Assembly: GCA_947459055.1 (NCBI GenBank)
Contig: CANHCG010000097.1
Location: forward strand, 1-6,689
DNA length: 6,689 bases
Direction of reading: 5' to 3'
Source: Cytophagaceae bacterium
Lineage (GTDB): Bacteria > Bacteroidota > Bacteroidia > Cytophagales > Spirosomataceae
This document shows, in pieces, positions 5,748 to 6,689 of this stretch; positions within the stretch are counted from its first letter, which is position 1; every line of letters begins with the position of its first letter. The notes beneath the pieces are model-generated. The model had not been told where the DNA came from. It made no database searches and saw nothing but the letters and a program-made list of their open reading frames with translations. The translations under genes were made by a program, and so were the position numbers.

Positions 5748-6689
5748 TTAATTAAAGAGTAGGGGGATGACTTTTTGTTGATTTCCTACATACAAGCGCA
5801 CAAAATATTTTCCCGCAGCAAGTGGCGGTAAATTTATTTCTTCCCGTTGGCTCTTCAATGGGAATTTGAGAAGTATCGCACCTTGGTTATTGCAGATTTC
5901 CATTTGGGCTGATTCCGTAGCAACTAGTTCAATGGTTAATTTATCACCTGTCTTAAGTGGATTTGGAAAAAGACGTACCTGGGTATCAGGGAGTTCCTCG
6001 GTGCTTAAAACAGGATTTAGAATAAAAAAGGCGCGATCGAAATTGGGGACGCCAAATCCTAAGAAATTATCGGGTTTATCTGCCTGGCTACTTGATTTTC
6101 GGATGGCATTGATGATTTGTAAACTGTTTTTGCTTGGACTTGATTGAATTAAGCCGGCGGCCAATCCGGCGATTAGAGGGGCAGAAAATGACGTACCATT
6201 TAAAGAGCTGATTTGGCCATTAGGAAGTCCCACAATGGTTCCTAAACCCATGGCTGATACATCAGGTTTAATTCGCTTATCAAAGCTGGGGCCTTGGGAA
6301 CTAAAACTAGCTCGGAGACCTGTGCGATCTACCGCACCTACAGAAAGAATGGAATCCGCATCTGCAGGAGCTGTAATGTATTTCCAAGTACCGGAACCTT
6401 CATTTCCCGCACTAATGACACAAATAATACCTCGATTCGCTGCCCACCTGGCGGCATTCGAAACTAAGGTGTTCTTGCCATTCATGTCCGCATAGGTATG
6501 ATTGGATTTGGTATTTTCGAATTCTGAATAGCCCAAAGAGGAAGAGATAATATCTGTGCCTAAACTATCAGCCCATTCAGCGGCTCGGAGCCAATTCGCC
6601 TCTTCTACGATTAATTCGGTTTCTTCCTCTTCAGTTTGGGCAATGGCAATATTGGCTTGGTAGGCGGTGCCATATAATTTACCAGGAAA
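5748..6689 (-). CDS. Subtilisin-like serine peptidase (S8) with C-terminal T9SS sorting domain; N-terminal part outside window
   Basis: The last 313 residues are visible; the frame stays open to the window edge, so the start is missing. The fragment opens inside the S8 domain with GTAYQANIAIAQTEEE and the EEANWLRAAEWA region. SAGN with oxyanion-hole Asn96 follows, then a GTSFSAP block with catalytic Ser167 (codon 6191-6189). The Asp and His of the triad must lie upstream. From about residue 238 to the end is a type A T9SS sorting domain: VRLFPNP, a beta-sandwich core with NNQGAIL, then LAAGKYFVRLYVGNQQKVIPL. The enzyme is therefore likely exported through the inner membrane by Sec, then released or anchored at the cell surface by T9SS with domain removal. 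It probably degrades extracellular protein. The TTG at 6536 is an internal Leu codon, not a start. It converges with the ROK kinase gene. Confidence 0.93.
   Translation of the reverse strand, partial: FPGKLYGTAYQANIAIAQTEEEETELIVEEANWLRAAEWADSLGTDIISSSLGYSEFENTKSNHTYADMNGKNTLVSNAARWAANRGIICVISAGNEGSGTWKYITAPADADSILSVGAVDRTGLRASFSSQGPSFDKRIKPDVSAMGLGTIVGLPNGQISSLNGTSFSAPLIAGLAAGLIQSSPSKNSLQIINAIRKSSSQADKPDNFLGFGVPNFDRAFFILNPVLSTEELPDTQVRLFPNPLKTGDKLTIELVATESAQMEICNNQGAILLKFPLKSQREEINLPPLAAGKYFVRLYVGNQQKVIPLLFN

Noticed and set aside
5866..6495. Two plus-strand open frames (5866-6147 and 6235-6495)
   Set aside because: Both are antisense to the S8 peptidase, whose catalytic and T9SS motifs run through the same bases. 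Their products have no recognisable features.
6534..6536. TTG as start of the protease
   Set aside because: The frame is open for 51 more codons to the window edge and those residues fit the S8 domain, so this TTG is an internal leucine.

Overview
The window looks like chromosome of a Bacteroidota bacterium, most probably a pigmented member of the Cytophagales. The evidence is a subtilisin-like protease ending in a type IX secretion (T9SS) sorting domain, a Bacteroidota-style Kdo transferase, a YtxJ-type bacilliredoxin (bacillithiol users include many Cytophagales), a CrtY-type lycopene cyclase, poor Shine-Dalgarno sequences, and one good TAnnTTTG -7 box. The genus cannot be fixed from the sequence alone.

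Layout. Positions 1-2504 hold a tightly packed minus-strand operon, read right to left: bacilliredoxin ytxJ (2172-2504), an unrecognised exported protein that is probably an outer-membrane beta-barrel (1351-2175, joined by an ATGA overlap), lipoyl synthase lipA (475-1344, 6 bp gap), and lycopene beta-cyclase crtY (1-474, stop and start codons abutting, cut by the window edge). A 65 bp divergent spacer (2505-2569) separates it from a plus-strand operon: Kdo transferase waaA (2570-3823, TTG start), ribosome assembly GTPase rsgA (3810-4742, 14 nt overlap) and a ROK-family sugar kinase closest by eye to the Mak fructokinase type (4747-5664, 4 bp gap). A convergent 83 bp spacer follows. Then comes the 3' part of a minus-strand S8 peptidase with a C-terminal T9SS domain (5748-6689), whose N-terminal part lies outside the window.

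How the genes relate. The left operon mixes thiol redox control, lipoate cofactor synthesis, an envelope protein and carotenoid synthesis. The right operon mixes lipid A/Kdo assembly, 30S maturation and sugar phosphorylation. Neither set is a single pathway; both look like Bacteroidota housekeeping operons in which close packing gives co-transcription. I see no RNA gene, mobile element, CRISPR array or long repeat, and no sign of a new multi-gene system. The least explained item is the exported 274-residue protein between ytxJ and lipA.
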